From: Candidatus Gottesmanbacteria bacterium RBG_16_37_8
GTDB lineage: Bacteria > Patescibacteriota > Microgenomatia > 2-02-FULL-39-11
Direction: 5' to 3'
Length of the DNA stretch: 23,437 bases
Assembly: GCA_001779055.1 (NCBI GenBank)
Contig: MFJA01000067.1
Location: forward strand, 10,381 to 33,817
The notes beneath the pieces were generated by a model. The model saw nothing but the letters and a program-made list of their open reading frames with translations. It was not told the origin of the DNA and searched no databases. The stretch's first letter is position 1. Each line of letters begins with the position of its first letter. A program made the position numbers and the translations under genes. Below, piece by piece: positions 14,008 to 21,083 of the stretch.

Positions 14008-15927
14008 ATGGCAAAAATAATCGGCATTGATTTAGGAACAACTAACAGCTGTGTGGCTGTTATGGAGGGCGGCAGTCCCAAAGTCATTCATTCGGCCGAA
14101 GGAAGAAATGTAATTCCCTCCGTTGTTGATCCTATAAAAAGAATTGTCGGTGATGTGGCCAAAAGGCAAATGGTCATCAAACCCAAAGAAACTATATTCT
14201 CCATTAAAAGACTGATGGGCAGACGCTTTAAGGATGAATCGGTCCAGCATGATTTTAAATGGCTTCCTTATACTATCAAAGCCGGCCGCGACCAAATGGC
14301 GATTGTTGAAGTGGAAGGCAAATCCTTTACTCCCCAGGAAATCTCAGCCATGATTCTGCAGAAAATAAAATCCGATGCCGAAAGTTACCTCGGAGAAAAG
14401 GTAACCCAGGCTGTCATTACAGTTCCTGCTTATTTTGATGATTCCCAGAGGCAGGCTACTAAACAGGCAGGAGAGATTGCCGGTCTTGAGGTTAAAAGAA
14501 TAATCAATGAGCCAACTGCCGCAGCTCTGGCTTATGGTCTTGATAAAAAACATACCCATACTGTAGCTGTTTATGATTTGGGCGGCGGTACTTTTGATAT
14601 TTCCGTTTTGGAATTGGGCGAAGGGGTATACCAGGTCAAAGCCACCAACGGCGATACCCATCTTGGCGGTGATGATTTTGACAAGGAAATTGTCGATTAT
14701 CTGGCCACCGAATTCAAAAAAGAAAATAATGTCGATTTAAGAAAAGATCCCCAGGCTTTGCAGAGATTAAGAGATGCCGCCGAAAAAGCCAAAATTGAAT
14801 TGTCCTCATCAATGGAATCGGAAATCAATCTTCCCTTTATTACCCAGGGGAAAGAGGGACCTCTTCATCTGGTTCACAAATTATCAAGATCCAAACTGGA
14901 ATCAATTATCGGCCATCTTATCGAAAAAACCATTCATCCGATTGTGGCCTGTCTGAAAGATGCCAAAACCGGCAAAGACAAAATCGATGAAGTAGTTTTG
15001 GTTGGAGGAATGACCAGAATGCCCAAAGTAATTGAAACCGTCAAAAAATTCTTTGGCAAAGATCCCAATAAAAGCGTTAATCCCGATGAAGTGGTGGCAA
15101 TTGGCGCCGCTGTCCAGGGAGGTGTTTTAATGGGAGATGTTAAGGATGTAGTCTTGCTTGATGTTACACCTTTAACTCTCGGGGTAGAAACTTTGGGCAG
15201 TGTATCAACTCCTCTAATTACCAGAAACACGACCATTCCTACCAGCAAATCCGAGGTTTTCTCAACAGCTGCCGATAACCAGACATCTGTTGAAATAAAT
15301 GTTTTACAGGGAGAGCGTCCGATGGCCTCCGATAATAAGTCTCTGGGACGTTTCATACTTGATGGTATTCCGCCCTCACCCCGCGGTGTGCCGCAAATAG
15401 AAGTTTCATTCGATATTGATGCCAACGGTATCCTCAATGTTTCCGCCAAGGATAAGGCTACCGGCAAAACCCAAAGCATTAAAATAACGGCCACCACCGG
15501 TCTTTCCAAAGATGAAATAGACCGTATGACCAAGGAAGCGGAAAAATACAGCGATGAGGATCAAAAGAAAAAAGATCAGATTGAAGCCAGGAACAAGGCT
15601 GACAACATAATCTATGTGGCAGAAAAATCATTAAAAGATGAGGGGGATAAGGTTGAGGCGGATCTTAAAAAAGAAGTAGAAGAAAAAATCTCAGCCCTCA
15701 AAGCAATTCTTGATACGGGAATTAAAGAGGATCTGGAGGAAAAAACCAAAGATCTCTCCGATACTCTTTCAAAAATCGGTCAGGCAATGTATCAAAATCA
15801 ACCGGGCCAAACACCACCGGCAGGTGAAGGAGAAGTTAAGGATGAAAAGGGCGACAAGGAAGGAAAAGAGAATAAGAATAAAAAAAAGGATGACGAAGAA
15901 GTCCAGGAAGGTGAAGTAGTCAGTTAA
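14008..15927 (+). CDS. dnaK: Hsp70 chaperone DnaK
   Basis: DnaK binds exposed hydrophobic segments of client proteins in an ATP-driven cycle with DnaJ and GrpE. At 639 residues it is full length. The ATPase domain has phosphate-1 Ile-Asp-Leu-Gly-Thr-Thr-Asn-Ser (residues 6-13), phosphate-2 Val-Tyr-Asp-Leu-Gly-Gly-Gly-Thr-Phe-Asp and the adenosine motif Val-Leu-Val-Gly-Gly-Met-Thr-Arg-Met-Pro. The linker Asp-Val-Val-Leu-Leu-Asp-Val-Thr-Pro-Leu is intact, followed by the substrate domain with Leu-Gln-Gly-Glu-Arg. The last 35 residues are a highly charged Lys/Glu/Asp tail ending Val-Val-Ser rather than a typical bacterial C-terminal motif. It has a 44-bp gap from grpE and a strong ribosome site; dnaJ starts nine bp downstream. 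Confidence 0.98.
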   Translation: MAKIIGIDLGTTNSCVAVMEGGSPKVIHSAEGRNVIPSVVDPIKRIVGDVAKRQMVIKPKETIFSIKRLMGRRFKDESVQHDFKWLPYTIKAGRDQMAIVEVEGKSFTPQEISAMILQKIKSDAESYLGEKVTQAVITVPAYFDDSQRQATKQAGEIAGLEVKRIINEPTAAALAYGLDKKHTHTVAVYDLGGGTFDISVLELGEGVYQVKATNGDTHLGGDDFDKEIVDYLATEFKKENNVDLRKDPQALQRLRDAAEKAKIELSSSMESEINLPFITQGKEGPLHLVHKLSRSKLESIIGHLIEKTIHPIVACLKDAKTGKDKIDEVVLVGGMTRMPKVIETVKKFFGKDPNKSVNPDEVVAIGAAVQGGVLMGDVKDVVLLDVTPLTLGVETLGSVSTPLITRNTTIPTSKSEVFSTAADNQTSVEINVLQGERPMASDNKSLGRFILDGIPPSPRGVPQIEVSFDIDANGILNVSAKDKATGKTQSIKITATTGLSKDEIDRMTKEAEKYSDEDQKKKDQIEARNKADNIIYVAEKSLKDEGDKVEADLKKEVEEKISALKAILDTGIKEDLEEKTKDLSDTLSKIGQAMYQNQPGQTPPAGEGEVKDEKGDKEGKENKNKKKDDEEVQEGEVVS

Positions 15928-15936
15928 GGGTGAAAA

Positions 15937-16827
15937 ATGGCCAAAGACTATTACGAAATTCTGGGAGTCTCCAAAAATTCCTCGGCCGCAGAACTCAAAA
16001 AAGCCTACCGCAAGATGGCCTTGGAATGGCATCCTGACAGAAACAAAGATCCTAAGGCAACCGAAAAATTCAAGGAAATAAATAAAGCCTACGAAGTTCT
16101 TGCCGATCCCCAAAAAAGGGAAGTCTATGATCAATACGGTGAAGCAGCTTTTAAAGGCGGAGCCGGGTTCCGCGATCAGGGACCTTTCGCAGGTGGAAAC
16201 TACAGCGGTCAAAACGGTCCTTTTTCCTACACATACACTACATCAGGAGGCCAGAATCCCTTTGAAGGATTCGGCTTTGGCGGTTTTACCGATCCCTTTG
16301 AAATCTTCGAACAGTTTTTCGGAGGCTCTCCCTTTGGCAGAGCTAAGCAAAGACCCCTCTATCAGTTGACCATTGATTTCATGGAAGCAGTTAAAGGAAC
16401 GGAAAAGAAAGTGCAAATTGACGGCAAAGCTCAAACCATCAAAATTCCCAAAGGAATCGATACCGGAACCAGAATGAGATTTAACGATTACGATGTCCTT
16501 ATAAATGTTCAAGGAGATTCCCGTTTTCAAAGGGAAGGTTATGATATTATTACCGAGGTTAAAATTTCCTTTCCTCAGGCAAGCCTTGGTGATGTGGTTA
16601 CCGTAACTACAATTGACGGCCCTCTGGATGTTAAAATACAGCCGGGCACCCAGCCGGGAACTCTTATCCGCTTAAAAGGTAAAGGTGTTCCCCATGTCAG
16701 GGACACCGGTCGGGGAGACCATTATCTGAAACTCAAAGTGGTTGTTCCCGAAAAATTAACCAACCGCCAGAAAGAGTTGTTAAAAGAATTTAATGAAGAA
16801 GCCAACCGCAAAAAAACCTGGTTCTGA
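15937..16827 (+). CDS. dnaJ: DnaJ/CbpA-type Hsp40 cochaperone lacking the zinc finger
   Basis: This cochaperone delivers clients to DnaK and stimulates its ATPase. The J domain (1-67) has His-Pro-Asp at residues 32-34 and Lys-Arg-Glu-Val-Tyr-Asp-Gln-Tyr-Gly at its end. A Gly/Phe-rich linker (about 68-128) with Asp-Pro-Phe-Glu-Ile-Phe-Glu-Gln-Phe-Phe-Gly-Gly follows, then the two C-terminal beta domains directly. The four Cys-x-x-Cys repeats of classical DnaJ are absent and I see no Cys in the protein, so it is a type II (CbpA-like) protein of 296 residues. By position behind dnaK it does the DnaJ job; cbpA is an alternative name. TGA is its stop, immediately followed by a TATAAT for the next gene. 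Confidence 0.92.
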   Translation: MAKDYYEILGVSKNSSAAELKKAYRKMALEWHPDRNKDPKATEKFKEINKAYEVLADPQKREVYDQYGEAAFKGGAGFRDQGPFAGGNYSGQNGPFSYTYTTSGGQNPFEGFGFGGFTDPFEIFEQFFGGSPFGRAKQRPLYQLTIDFMEAVKGTEKKVQIDGKAQTIKIPKGIDTGTRMRFNDYDVLINVQGDSRFQREGYDIITEVKISFPQASLGDVVTVTTIDGPLDVKIQPGTQPGTLIRLKGKGVPHVRDTGRGDHYLKLKVVVPEKLTNRQKELLKEFNEEANRKKTWF

Positions 16828-16833
16828 TATAAT
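16825..16833 (+). promoter_or_regulatory. Extended -10 promoter of the DUF5678 gene
   Basis: TGaTATAAT is a perfect extended -10; its TGa is also the dnaJ stop codon. It ends eight nt before the next ATG, so the transcript should start almost at the start codon. No -35 is seen and none is needed for an extended -10. Confidence 0.65.
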
Positions 16834-16841
16834 AGTAAATT

Positions 16842-17027
16842 ATGAAAGCAATTGATTTGACAAAAACACTTCAAGGGTATAAACAGGGATGGGTAGCTAT
16901 TAACAATAAATATAAAGTAATAGCCCATGCTGAAACTTATAAAGAAATTGTTGAGAAAGTCTTCGGACTCGAAGAGAAAATAATTCTTTTACCCGCCACC
17001 GGAGACTATTCCCGATATATTACTTAA
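16842..17027 (+). CDS. DUF5678-like small protein
   Basis: The 61-residue protein matches the DUF5678 pattern by eye: Gly-Tyr-Lys-Gln-Gly-Trp-Val-Ala-Ile, then Lys-Val-Ile-Ala-His-Ala-Glu-Thr-Tyr-Lys-Glu-Ile-Val-Glu-Lys-Val, and a closing Ile-Leu-Leu-Pro strand. It should form one small alpha/beta unit; no catalytic residue is apparent and the function is unknown. The family is frequent in archaea, cyanobacteria and CPR bacteria. A perfect TATAAT stands eight nt upstream. Its stop codon directly abuts the GTG of the retropepsin-like gene, so the two form a tight pair. Confidence 0.75.
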   Translation: MKAIDLTKTLQGYKQGWVAINNKYKVIAHAETYKEIVEKVFGLEEKIILLPATGDYSRYIT

Positions 17028-17435
17028 GTGGCACTATATCCATATACAATACTTCCGGGATCTGAATTTTCAGTCGCTAAACCTCTAATACCTGTTTCAA
17101 TTTCTTATCCAAAAACTCATAAAGTGATTCCCTATACATTCGCACTGGTTGATTCAGGAGCAGATGTGAATTTTTGCGATATGAATATCGGAACGTGGTT
17201 AGGGATTAATTTTCGCAAGAAAAAAAGCCAGGAATATACAGCTGCAAACGGCCAAAATTTCATAGCTTTCAGTGAGACAGTATGCTTACAGGTATTTGAT
17301 AAAAAATTCCTTTGCCTATTTAATTTTTCTGACGAGTTAACAAAAGCTTACAAGATAATTCTCGGCCAAAAAGGATTTTTTGATCATTTTAAAATCACAT
17401 TTAATTTACCCAAAAAATCTATGGAATTCAAGTAA
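17028..17435 (+). CDS. Retropepsin-like aspartic protease-fold protein
   Basis: This 135-residue protein has the single catalytic motif of pepsin/retropepsin folds, Phe-Ala-Leu-Val-Asp-Ser-Gly-Ala-Asp (catalytic Asp42), followed by strand Val-Asn-Phe-Cys-Asp. The second family landmark, hydrophobic-hydrophobic-Gly near the C-terminus, is Ile-Ile-Leu-Gly-Gln-Lys-Gly-Phe-Phe-Asp-His-Phe. One motif per chain means an active enzyme would be a homodimer. No signal peptide is seen, so it acts in the cytoplasm. The start is GTG, immediately after the DUF5678 stop, with no Shine-Dalgarno, implying coupled translation. A protease that cleaves its partner or another small target is possible but unproven. 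Confidence 0.75.
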   Translation: MALYPYTILPGSEFSVAKPLIPVSISYPKTHKVIPYTFALVDSGADVNFCDMNIGTWLGINFRKKKSQEYTAANGQNFIAFSETVCLQVFDKKFLCLFNFSDELTKAYKIILGQKGFFDHFKITFNLPKKSMEFK

Positions 17436-17555
17436 GCTGGCGGCAACATGCTTCAACTCATCGGCGGCAAGTAAAATCTCCTTTAATACTGCCTCCTGAT
17501 TATTGTTATTGACAATTCCACAGTTTATGATACTAATATTTATATTCCTGCTATT
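17406..17555 (-). pseudogene. Possible small-gene remnant or non-ATG small ORF
   Basis: The minus strand is open for 49 codons between stops, with a coding-like amphipathic helix (Glu-Ala-Val-Leu-Lys-Glu-Ile-Leu-Leu-Ala-Ala-Asp-Glu-Leu-Lys) after a short strand and an Asn run. There is no ATG, GTG or TTG in frame. It occupies most of the 144-bp gap between the retropepsin-like and MetE-like genes and overlaps the former's 3' end by 30 bp. I do not recognise a family. It may be a decayed gene, use a rare start, or be chance. Confidence 0.25.
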
Positions 17556-17579
17556 TTATTTGGCAGGTTTTTATTATTT

Positions 17580-18833
17580 ATGACAAATCAGATTGAAAAT
17601 AGAGACAGCTTACTTCAAGATCCAGTTATAGAGCCAGTTATAGAAAGTACAGAATTTCTTTATTTAACAATGGATCAAAGACTTGAGGTATTAAAAAGAT
17701 GCAATCAGAGAGGTTGGGTATATAAAGTTGGCAGTCTGCCAAATATTGGCGGCTTTGTTGAAGGGACAGGTCCGGAATATGCTCAAAACGTCTTTTCTCA
17801 AATAATAATACCCGAAGCACAACAAACAGGCGTAGTTACAGTATTTCAGAGAGCAGGAGCAATTCCCGGAATCGGTATGAATCAGGAACCTTACTATCAT
17901 CCCGATCTGGGATTAATATTGAATGAACATGGTAATATAGTTTTCCAAACGGATTTTAATGCAGAACAAGTTACTCAACAAGCAGCCGGAGGAATAGATT
18001 TTGACCCTCAGGCATTACCCAGCTGGCAGGTAATACAAACTAACGCTCAATTGTTAAGAAGTTTAGATATTCAAGTTATCAAAACTCAGTTAACCTCATT
18101 AAATTGTGCCAGGTTTAATTTAGCCCCTGAAGTCGGCGCAATTCAGGAAGAACTTATGTCAGCTTTAGCAGCAACCCATTTATCCAAAGCTGCTGAATTA
18201 GCGCCTGTAGTCTGTGTCAGTTTAGATAATCCCAATAACGATGTAATTGAAGGATTGCCAAGGGATATGAAAAATATGTTCGGTATGGAATGGGATGAAA
18301 ATGGAGATGTATCTGATTATGGATTATTAGGTGCATTAAATATTGTTCCAGCCCTTCATTCATGTGGTCAATATGAAATGCTTCAGGCGATGAAATTAGG
18401 AGTCGGTCTGGTACACGCTGATTTTGCCACGCATAATATGGATGAACTATTAAGAGGAGATATTGATGTGTTAAGACAATTTTTTAATAGGCAAGGTTTA
18501 ATAGCTGTTGGTGTTATTCCTCAAAGTGAAAATGCTATGGAAGCATTAGCTTCGGAATCAGGTATAGAGCTGCCAGAAGGCAAAAATCGATACAAAATTC
18601 TTATTGAAAAATTAAGAGAGAAAAATGAAGCAGTAATTCAGATAGTCTTTGATAAATATGCTAGAGTTTTGGATTATATATCCCAACAAACTGGCATTGA
18701 CAGGAATCAACTTCAGGTGCAATGTGTACCAAGTTATTTATGCGGTTTTGGGGGAACAAGGAGCATCCCTGTTGTACAATACAGCTTGGAACTAGCCCAA
18801 GCTGTCAGCGATAAAATATGGGGAAAAAATTAA
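17580..18833 (+). CDS. MetE C-domain-like (UROD/MetE superfamily) barrel protein of unknown role
   Basis: This 417-residue protein is not an obvious known enzyme, but its C-terminal half lines up with the zinc site of B12-independent methionine synthase: His260-x-Cys262 in Leu-His-Ser-Cys-Gly, an acidic position 21 residues on (Asp281, where MetE has Glu), and Cys388 in Pro-Ser-Tyr-Leu-Cys-Gly, followed by a terminal helix with Ala-Gln-Ala-Val. It is far shorter than MetE (about 750) and close to archaeal-type MetE or small methyltransferase homologues. A methyl transfer using a Zn-bound thiol is a reasonable guess. Near the N-terminus Pro-Val-Ile-Glu is nearly duplicated. Codon choice seems richer in TTA and AGA than in the chaperone genes, so transfer is possible. 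A weak GGCAGG lies 12 nt before the ATG. Confidence 0.6.
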   Translation: MTNQIENRDSLLQDPVIEPVIESTEFLYLTMDQRLEVLKRCNQRGWVYKVGSLPNIGGFVEGTGPEYAQNVFSQIIIPEAQQTGVVTVFQRAGAIPGIGMNQEPYYHPDLGLILNEHGNIVFQTDFNAEQVTQQAAGGIDFDPQALPSWQVIQTNAQLLRSLDIQVIKTQLTSLNCARFNLAPEVGAIQEELMSALAATHLSKAAELAPVVCVSLDNPNNDVIEGLPRDMKNMFGMEWDENGDVSDYGLLGALNIVPALHSCGQYEMLQAMKLGVGLVHADFATHNMDELLRGDIDVLRQFFNRQGLIAVGVIPQSENAMEALASESGIELPEGKNRYKILIEKLREKNEAVIQIVFDKYARVLDYISQQTGIDRNQLQVQCVPSYLCGFGGTRSIPVVQYSLELAQAVSDKIWGKN

Positions 18834-19148
18834 TCATGCCACATCATACCCGGAGAATGTAAAGAAGAATCGGGAAAGATCAATTTTATTCTTTTTCAAT
18901 ATTATTCCTTCTTCCTGTAATTTTCTTTTTTGTTCTTTCATTCCGCCGAACGCATAACCGTTAGCCAAACTTCCGTCGCTTTTGACCACCCGGTGGCAGG
19001 GGATTATGTCCGGATTGGTATTTTTATGAAGAATTGTCCCGATTCTTCTTGGATTGATTTTCAAAATCCGGGCAATTTCCTTATATGTTGTAACTCTGCC
19101 TTTAGGAATTGTCAAAACCAGCTTGAAAACTTTTTCTTCAATGGTCAT
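18834..19148 (-). CDS. Single-domain MGMT/Ogt-type DNA alkyltransferase
   Basis: The 104-residue protein is the DNA-binding and active-site domain of O6-alkylguanine-DNA alkyltransferase without the N-terminal domain. The helix-turn-helix with Pro-Lys-Gly-Arg-Val-Thr-Thr-Tyr-Lys-Glu-Ile-Ala and the Pro-Arg-Arg-Ile-Gly segment lead to Ile-Pro-Cys-His-Arg-Val-Val, in which Cys51 is the alkyl acceptor. Alkyltransferase-like proteins have Trp or Ala there, so this one may still be catalytic. Gly-Tyr-Ala-Phe-Gly-Gly follows as usual. It would remove alkyl groups from guanine, or flag them for repair. Its start overlaps the end of the phosphodiesterase gene by 11 bp; its TGA stop abuts the convergent MetE-like stop with no gap. 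Confidence 0.85.
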   Translation of the reverse strand: MTIEEKVFKLVLTIPKGRVTTYKEIARILKINPRRIGTILHKNTNPDIIPCHRVVKSDGSLANGYAFGGMKEQKRKLQEEGIILKKNKIDLSRFFFTFSGYDVA

Positions 19149-19737
19149 TTATTCTAAATTGAAATTTAAAAAGTACCTCATATTCTGCCCCTGATGATTT
19201 TAAAATTGATTTATATAAGGTGATATTGACAACTTTCATTTCTCTCTCATCGAGTGTTGGCAAAATAATTTTTTCTGCCTCACTTTTGTTAACGGTATGT
19301 TTTAATCTGGCTAAAGTTACATGAATCAGCCTCTCGCTTGGCAAATTAAGATGCAGTTTTTGATTATGAAAGCTAAATGTATCCAAAACAGTTTTTTTCA
19401 AATTCTTCTGCAGTAAATTATATTGAGTAGAGTTTTTAAAAAGAATCCACAGCATTCTGTAAGGACCTTTGGGTGGAGCCAATAAAATTTTATCCGTCTC
19501 CAATTTAAAAGTTGAAAAATCAGCGGCAACTTTTTCAATTGCCTTATTTATCGGGGCAATTAATTTTTCCTCAACGTAGCCTAAAAATAATAAAGTCAGA
19601 TGAAGATTATTAGGAGGGACAAATTTGGGGTAATAATTATGCAGCAGTCGCCCGGCAATTATTTCTTTATTAAGCTTATCAATTTTTTCCTTAAATTCCT
19701 CAGGCAAATCTATGGCAATAAAAAGTCTTTGCTTCAT
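19138..19737 (-). CDS. thpR: RNA 2',3'-cyclic phosphodiesterase (ThpR/LigT family)
   Basis: This 199-residue 2H phosphoesterase has both His-x-Thr-x motifs: His46-Leu-Thr-Leu after Pro-Pro-Asn-Asn-Leu, and His139-Val-Thr-Leu. The N-terminal Arg-Leu-Phe-Ile-Ala-Ile-Asp-Leu-Pro is the usual first strand. The enzyme opens 2',3'-cyclic phosphates at RNA ends and can ligate some tRNA halves in reverse. It lies four bp downstream of the DUF2130 gene and overlaps the alkyltransferase gene, so the three form an operon. No Shine-Dalgarno beyond a weak GGA is visible. Confidence 0.9.
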   Translation of the reverse strand: MKQRLFIAIDLPEEFKEKIDKLNKEIIAGRLLHNYYPKFVPPNNLHLTLLFLGYVEEKLIAPINKAIEKVAADFSTFKLETDKILLAPPKGPYRMLWILFKNSTQYNLLQKNLKKTVLDTFSFHNQKLHLNLPSERLIHVTLARLKHTVNKSEAEKIILPTLDEREMKVVNITLYKSILKSSGAEYEVLFKFQFRINDH

Positions 19738-19741
19738 TTAC

Positions 19742-20869
19742 TTATTCCAAAGATAATTGTACATCCGTCAGTTCCGGTAATGTCGATCCCATAATGCCTT
19801 TCAGATCTCCGTGAATTCCTAACGTATGATCAATAATCCCTCTTAATGCTTTTTCCTGTCTGGCCCATTTGGAGGCAAAAAATCTCTTTTCCTTTTCCAG
19901 TTCCTCTTGAAGTTGCGAGAAAGCATCAACAATTGTTTCTATTCGGTGCCGGAATTCCACTCCCGAAAGATAACTGTAGATTGTTTCCATTTTGGTATTT
20001 TTTCCCTGGGCGCTCTTTTTGACATGAAATATTTGAATAAGCCCTGCTCTTAATGCTGATGACAGTCCGACTATAAAGTTCCGGTCAGCTACCCATATTC
20101 CATCCATGTAACTGGCACCGTTAATCTCGCTTGGCAGATTAACGGAAATCAAGACGGCAATTTCCGCTTTAATATTCCTCTGGTCATTTTTTAATTTGCT
20201 AATCCATTCGTTATTCCATTTGGCATTTTTGGTCTCCCAAACAATTGAACCGCTAAAGTTGCCCCGGCTGTCCCAAACTTTCTGGATAATATCAGCTCCC
20301 CTTATTCCCTTTTCTACAGGAACAATTTCATCATTGGGAAAAGCAGTTTTTAATATTTTTTCCAGTTGAAGTTCCAATACTTCTCCCTGAGTTTGAACTG
20401 ATCCCTGAGAAAGCTTGCGCGTTAGTTCCGCGTTCATTTTAAGAGCATCAGCCAGTTGTTTATCTTTCTCCAGAAGTTTTAACTGTGACTCATCGGCTGC
20501 TTTTTTACGGGCTTCAATGCGGATTTTTTCCTCAACCTCAATCAGTTTCTTTTGGTTTAATATCTCCCCTTCTTCTTCTTTTCTTTTCAATTCCCTAATT
20601 AGTTTGTTGGTTTCTGTCAGTTGCTCAATCAGTTGTTTATTTCTTTTTTTCTCTTCTTCCAATTCTTCAAATTGCTGTCTTATCCGAAGATCGAACTGTT
20701 CGTTTAATTTTTTAAGCGTTTTAGCCTCAGTATCACGGATTAACTGACGCTCTTTCTCCTCGTATTTTGTGGCAGCCGTTTCCTCTGCCTCAGCCTCAAG
20801 CTGTTTTTTAAAAGCCTCTGTCAGTTCAATTATTTTTCCGCATTGCGGACATTTAAGTGTAGATATCAT
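19742..20869 (-). CDS. DUF2130 protein: zinc-ribbon-like start, long coiled coil, PD-(D/E)xK-like C-terminal domain
   Basis: This 375-residue protein starts at the ATG at 20869, which gives Met-Ile-Ser-Thr-Leu-Lys-Cys-Pro-Gln-Cys-Gly and has AAGGA upstream; a start 19 codons earlier would run through the preceding small gene. After the Cys-x-x-Cys pair comes a highly charged coiled coil (about residues 17-165), then the DUF2130 domain with Gly-Ala-Asp-Ile-Ile, Trp-Glu-Thr-Lys-Asn and Trp-Asn-Asn-Glu-Trp-Ile-Ser-Lys-Leu-Lys. The Asp...Glu-x-Lys arrangement resembles a restriction-endonuclease-type nuclease core. A second short coiled coil with Trp-Ala-Arg-Gln-Glu-Lys follows. The function is unknown; a DNA-acting role, perhaps in defence or repair, fits the alkyltransferase and RNA-end enzyme in the same operon. 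Confidence 0.8.
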   Translation of the reverse strand: MISTLKCPQCGKIIELTEAFKKQLEAEAEETAATKYEEKERQLIRDTEAKTLKKLNEQFDLRIRQQFEELEEEKKRNKQLIEQLTETNKLIRELKRKEEEGEILNQKKLIEVEEKIRIEARKKAADESQLKLLEKDKQLADALKMNAELTRKLSQGSVQTQGEVLELQLEKILKTAFPNDEIVPVEKGIRGADIIQKVWDSRGNFSGSIVWETKNAKWNNEWISKLKNDQRNIKAEIAVLISVNLPSEINGASYMDGIWVADRNFIVGLSSALRAGLIQIFHVKKSAQGKNTKMETIYSYLSGVEFRHRIETIVDAFSQLQEELEKEKRFFASKWARQEKALRGIIDHTLGIHGDLKGIMGSTLPELTDVQLSLE

Positions 20870-20885
20870 CTTGAAGAAATCCTTT

Positions 20886-20993
20886 TTATAGTATCCAGGC
20901 CAAACCAAGTACGGCAATCGCCACAATTCCTAAAGTCTTGCCGATTCTTTTTAATGCCTCTTTATTGGGATTTGGTTCACCTTCTTTGCTCAT
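20886..20993 (-). CDS. 35-residue single-pass membrane peptide
   Basis: This small ORF starts at the ATG at 20993 and ends with TAA. It encodes a polar N-terminus (Ser-Lys-Glu-Gly-Glu-Pro-Asn-Pro-Asn), a basic stretch (Lys-Arg-Ile-Gly-Lys) and a hydrophobic helix of about 16 residues reaching the C-terminus. Support comes from an extended -10 (TGgTAAAAT) ten nt before the ATG and from its fit in the gap, 16 bp ahead of the DUF2130 start. It is the first gene of that operon. The family is not recognised; it could be a membrane anchor, a small regulator or a toxin-like peptide. It may also be a chance frame. Confidence 0.5.
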   Translation of the reverse strand: MSKEGEPNPNKEALKRIGKTLGIVAIAVLGLAWIL

Positions 20994-21003
20994 AATCAAA
21001 CTA

Positions 21004-21012
21004 ATTTTACCA
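21004..21012 (-). promoter_or_regulatory. Extended -10 of the small-peptide/DUF2130 operon
   Basis: The minus strand reads TGgTAAAAT, ending ten nt before the ATG of the 35-residue ORF. The transcript would have a leader of about three nt. Confidence 0.45.
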
Positions 21013-21046
21013 CAATTTATACCGGAATAAAGGTAAACCACATCCT

Positions 21047-21078
21047 TTGACAATTTGTACATATTGTACTAATATAAT
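21047..21078 (+). promoter_or_regulatory. Promoter and putative operator of the Phd/PIN toxin-antitoxin pair
   Basis: TTGACA (21047-21052) and TATAAT (21073-21078) flank a perfect odd-centred palindrome GTACA-TAT-TGTAC (21057-21069). The spacer is 20 bp, longer than ideal. TATAAT ends five nt before the antitoxin ATG, giving a leaderless mRNA. A palindrome between the boxes is typical of an autoregulated toxin-antitoxin operon. Confidence 0.6.
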
Positions 21079-21083
21079 CATAT

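Noticed and set aside
14934..15533. Minus-strand ORF of 199 codons
   Set aside because: It lies wholly inside dnaK, which is unambiguous, and shows no protein-like pattern.
18834..19148. Alkyltransferase-like (ATL) protein lacking catalysis
   Set aside because: ATL proteins lack the Cys of Pro-Cys-His-Arg; here Cys51 is present, so it is annotated as a single-domain alkyltransferase.
20870..20926. Longer N-terminus for the DUF2130 protein
   Set aside because: It would overlap the 35-residue ORF and add residues before the Cys-x-x-Cys pair that normally starts the family; the inner ATG has AAGGA upstream.
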